Source: an uncultured Dyadobacter sp. (GTDB taxonomy: Bacteria > Bacteroidota > Bacteroidia > Cytophagales > Spirosomataceae). From it: a DNA stretch of 64,000 nucleotides. Each line of letters starts with the position of its first letter. Positions within the stretch are counted from its first letter, which is position 1. Below are positions 63,281-64,000 of the stretch, piece after piece. Under the pieces are notes generated by a model, which did no database searches, was not told the DNA's origin, and was given only the letters and a program-made list of their open reading frames with translations. The translations under genes and the position numbers were made by a program. Location of the stretch: assembly GCF_946482605.1 (NCBI RefSeq), contig NZ_CAMLSE010000005.1, positions 124,001 to 188,000 on the forward strand, in the 5' to 3' direction.

Positions 63281-64000
63281 ATGGCAGTTACTTTCGAAAC
63301 GGCTATTGAACGGCAAACGATCAGTTTGCGCTACCTGTTTTTCACTTTTCTGAAAATTGGGATGGTGTCTTTTGGAGGGCATATGGCGTTGATTTCCGTT
63401 ATTCAGCGCGAAATGGCGGAAAAGGACAAAACGATTTCCGCTGAGGCAATTCTGGACGCGGTTGGGATCGCAAGTCTCTTACCAGGCCCGATGGCAGTTA
63501 ATGTCGTCACCTACCTCGGTTATCATTTGAAGGGAAAAAGGGGGGCAGTGGTCAGTATGCTGGGAATCTTGCTTCCTGCCTGTACGCTGATGCTGGCGCT
63601 TTCCTGGGCGTACTTTGCTTATTCGTTTACCTCGGAAGGGGTTGGAAGTATGTACTTTGTCCCGGCTACGGTTGCGGCGATCATACTGTCGACCGGCGTT
63701 CAGATGTACCAGAAGGAAGTTGGCGGAAAGCCATTGAAGCTTGTTTTATGTTTCACAGCCATCTTACTGCTGCTATTTTTCAAGAGTTATTTCCTCACTG
63801 TATTGCTCCTGCTAGCCGGAGGCGTGGTCGGTGTACTGTTGAAATTGGGAACTGATAACAAATCCCGGAACAGTTCCATGACGGGTTTTAGTTTGAAACC
63901 AGGTAAGGCCGCCGCATGGACGCTTGCGCTGTTGGCACTGGTAGAAATCTCCTTCGTTGCCAATGTAGCCCGGTATTTTGAAAACATTTATATCAAAATA
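63281..64000 (+). CDS. chrA: Chromate transporter (ChrA) family protein, 3' end outside window
   Basis: 240 residues are visible from ATG 63281, 1 bp after the ASST stop. The start carries the ChrA domain: FLKIGMVSFGGHMALISVIQ and ASLLPGPMAVNVVTYLGY (the PGP motif), followed by several hydrophobic helices. The family exports chromate or other oxyanions; sulfate is structurally similar. Immediate linkage to a sulfotransferase-family gene makes sulfate or a sulfonate handling role a reasonable alternative to chromate resistance. The second domain, if any, lies beyond the window. Confidence 0.9.
   Translation, partial: MAVTFETAIERQTISLRYLFFTFLKIGMVSFGGHMALISVIQREMAEKDKTISAEAILDAVGIASLLPGPMAVNVVTYLGYHLKGKRGAVVSMLGILLPACTLMLALSWAYFAYSFTSEGVGSMYFVPATVAAIILSTGVQMYQKEVGGKPLKLVLCFTAILLLLFFKSYFLTVLLLLAGGVVGVLLKLGTDNKSRNSSMTGFSLKPGKAAAWTLALLALVEISFVANVARYFENIYIKI

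Overview
The window reads as chromosomal DNA of a free-living, glycan-degrading member of the Bacteroidota, most like the Cytophagales/Spirosomaceae (Dyadobacter-type). The evidence is two SusC/SusD pairs, two one-protein hybrid two-component systems (HTCS), an ECF sigma/FecR pair, two secreted proteins that look like type IX secretion cargo, and TAnnTTTG-like promoter elements. The genus is inference from gene content.

Region A (1-32.4 kb, minus strand) is one long co-oriented cluster. It starts with an ECF sigma factor and a FecR anti-sigma factor, then a SusC receptor with an STN signalling domain and its SusD. About 17 catabolic genes follow with mostly tiny gaps: four Gfo/Idh/MocA oxidoreductases (two with Tat-type signals), a PIG-L deacetylase, a divergent NagB-like protein, a lipoprotein fusing SGNH hydrolase, PVC-type propeller and cupredoxin, a DhnA/LacD-type aldolase, a PfkB kinase, two large TIM-barrel glycosidase-like proteins, a DUF1080 protein, a PVC-type cytochrome c protein, a neutral-ceramidase-like amidase, a CBM9-like protein, an SMP-30 lactonase, a BASS transporter and an M81 peptidase cut by the window edge. 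My reading is oxidative cleavage of an unusual, probably N-acylated, glycoside: periplasmic oxidation with electrons leaving through heme or copper, then deacylation, deamination/isomerisation, phosphorylation and aldol cleavage. The substrate is not known.

Region B (33.1-41.7 kb, plus strand) is an acid-sugar operon resembling the non-phosphorylative L-fucose route: creatininase-family protein, FucP-like permease, split UxaA-type dehydratase and fuconolactonase-like amidohydrolase. An HTCS regulator follows.

Region C (41.7-50 kb) is accessory: a tripartite HipBST toxin-antitoxin operon with two near-identical palindromic operators, two large secreted proteins with C-terminal sorting domains, and a bestrophin-type channel.

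Region D (50-64 kb) is a second utilisation locus for N-acetylhexosamine glycans: a GH20 beta-hexosaminidase and an HTCS on the minus strand, divergent from SusC/SusD. An arylsulfotransferase-family protein and the start of a chromate-transporter-family protein, cut by the window edge, follow. No rRNA, tRNA, CRISPR array or intact insertion sequence was recognised.
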